Positions 32,092-33,046 of a stretch of DNA of 33,046 nucleotides are shown in pieces; the stretch's first letter is position 1, and the number at the start of each line of letters is the position of its first letter. The notes below the pieces were generated by a model that did no database searches, had not been told where the DNA came from, and saw only the letters and a list, made by a program, of their open reading frames with translations. Source of the stretch: Chloroflexota bacterium (GTDB lineage Bacteria > Chloroflexota > Anaerolineae > JAAYEA01); NCBI GenBank assembly GCA_019873665.1, contig JAIOAV010000024.1, forward strand, positions 15,738 to 48,783. Direction: 5' to 3'. The position numbers and the translations under genes are program-made.

Positions 32092-33046
32092 CTAAGCCTC
32101 CACTTTGTTCACGTCCAGCGCTGCCCCCGTCGGCGCGAAGGAGATGCGCCATGTCGCCTCCCCTTCGGGGAAGGCCAGCGCGGCGCGGATGATGAGCGAA
32201 TGGTCGCGGGCATCCTTGGCGATCCAGTAGCCGCGCGGGTTGGTAACGTGCACTCCTTCCGGCGCATGGATGTAGATGCTGCCGCTCTCGCCGGCGGGGC
32301 GGACGGCGTGGCCGGAGAGGGTACGCGTGGCCGCGTCCCAGCGGCACTCGTCCACCTCCATCTCACCCATGGTAACGTGCATATCGCTCCCCAGCAGCAC
32401 GGGCCGGCCGCGATCCGCCACCAGCCGATAGACGCGCACCGTGCCCGGCGGCACGACAGCGCGCAGCGCGCCGCGCACTCGCCCTACATACTCCTCGTTC
32501 CAGAACTCCCACACCAGATACGGCGTGTCGTCCGGCAGCCCCAGATGTGACAGCGCGATCTCCTCGCGGAGCAGATCGTCGCCAAAGTTATAGACCGCCA
32601 CCACGTCAAAGCGGCCCCACGGTTTGAGGACCTTGCGGTGGAACACGTGCGGGTGCGCGGGATGCACCGCGTCCCACAGGTCCAGCGGCACGGCGACATC
32701 GCGTGGGCGGGGCAGCGTCTTTTTGATCAGCGCCAGCCGCTCCTCCGCCATGCGATCCACATCGTCGCCGATCATGCTGGCCGCGCCGCTGAGGGCGTGG
32801 ATCGTGGCGTGGATGCGCGCGTCCTCCAACGGCAGCGGCTTGTCCACCGTCAGCACGTTGCCCGAGTCGTTGATGTAGAGCCGCCGATGGGTGTAGTAGG
32901 CGGTGGCCGCGTTCTGCAGCGCCATTGCCGGCCCAGTCCAGAAGGCGCGGCTGTTGATGACAAAGGTCGCTGGGTAGAAATACGAGTCGGGATAGAGCGC
33001 GCGCCCCTCGCCGAAATCGGTGCCGGTGCGGATGGCGTCCACCATC
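32092..33046 (-). CDS. C-terminal part of a melibiase-like glycoside hydrolase (clan GH-D style), cut by right edge
   Basis: About 318 residues are visible; the reading frame continues past the window edge, so the methionine at 33045 is not necessarily the start. V-D-A-I-R-T-G-T-D-F-G near the beginning resembles the end of the catalytic barrel of GH27/GH36 alpha-galactosidase-like enzymes, where an R-x-x-x-D motif contacts substrate. I-H-A-L-S-G-A-A-S-M-I-G-D-D with R-L-A-L-I-K-K-T-L-P matches the region following the barrel. The rest is a beta-sandwich with V-V-A-V-Y-N-F-G-D-D typical of the C-terminal domain. The N-terminal catalytic half is missing, so substrate cannot be judged. It ends 76 bases from the DUF3788-like gene and converges with it. 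Confidence 0.6.
   Translation of the reverse strand, partial: MVDAIRTGTDFGEGRALYPDSYFYPATFVINSRAFWTGPAMALQNAATAYYTHRRLYINDSGNVLTVDKPLPLEDARIHATIHALSGAASMIGDDVDRMAEERLALIKKTLPRPRDVAVPLDLWDAVHPAHPHVFHRKVLKPWGRFDVVAVYNFGDDLLREEIALSHLGLPDDTPYLVWEFWNEEYVGRVRGALRAVVPPGTVRVYRLVADRGRPVLLGSDMHVTMGEMEVDECRWDAATRTLSGHAVRPAGESGSIYIHAPEGVHVTNPRGYWIAKDARDHSLIIRAALAFPEGEATWRISFAPTGAALDVNKVEA

Overview
The window is about 33 kb of GC-rich bacterial DNA, most likely from an uncultured or poorly studied Chloroflexota (Anaerolineae-like). This placement is an inference from style: a Tat-exported family 5 solute-binding protein with a repeated Glu/Lys/Val linker, a LivK-type lipoprotein with a Cys-rich N-terminus, Thr-Pro repeat linkers and dockerin-like repeats in small secreted proteins. 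No rRNA, tRNA, phage, insertion sequence or CRISPR array was seen.

Left part (1 to about 14,800, all minus strand). Read in the direction of transcription: an FCD-type GntR regulator; a complete peptide-class ABC importer (binding protein, two permeases, two ATPases); a small one-helix membrane protein; a truncated Gfo/Idh/MocA oxidoreductase; a uroporphyrinogen-decarboxylase-fold protein; four consecutive sialidase-fold (Asp-box) proteins; and the start of another gene cut by the window edge. Short gaps and good ribosome sites suggest one long transcription unit, with a strong hairpin separating the binding-protein gene from the permease genes.

Middle (about 14,790 to 19,950, plus strand). 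Divergent from the regulator are a fifth sialidase-fold protein with a C-terminal LamG-like domain, a double class II aldolase whose second half has lost its metal ligands, a second small membrane protein paralogous to the one in the left arm, and an FAD-dependent oxidoreductase. The regulator/sialidase intergenic region holds a perfect TATGGTATACCATA palindrome plus a further half-site, which is reminiscent of the GGTATA repeats bound by the sialic-acid regulator NanR. The two arms together look like a regulated import and catabolic locus for an oligosaccharide or sugar acid. The substrate cannot be read from sequence.

Right part (about 19,970 to 33,046). Two paralogous secreted proteins end in dockerin-like calcium repeats and are bracketed by six copies of a roughly 81 to 88 bp palindromic intergenic repeat. 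Next comes a complete branched-chain-amino-acid-type ABC importer operon (livKHMGF, minus strand). It has a near-consensus promoter, a 200-nt leader containing an intrinsic terminator, an intercistronic hairpin after livK and a terminator after livF. Then follow a large YfhO-like membrane protein, an isolated DUF3788-like gene, and the C-terminal part of a melibiase-like glycoside hydrolase running off the right edge.

Candidates for undescribed biology are the five-paralogue cytoplasmic sialidase-fold locus with its paired small membrane proteins and half-dead aldolase, and the attenuator-like leader in front of livK.
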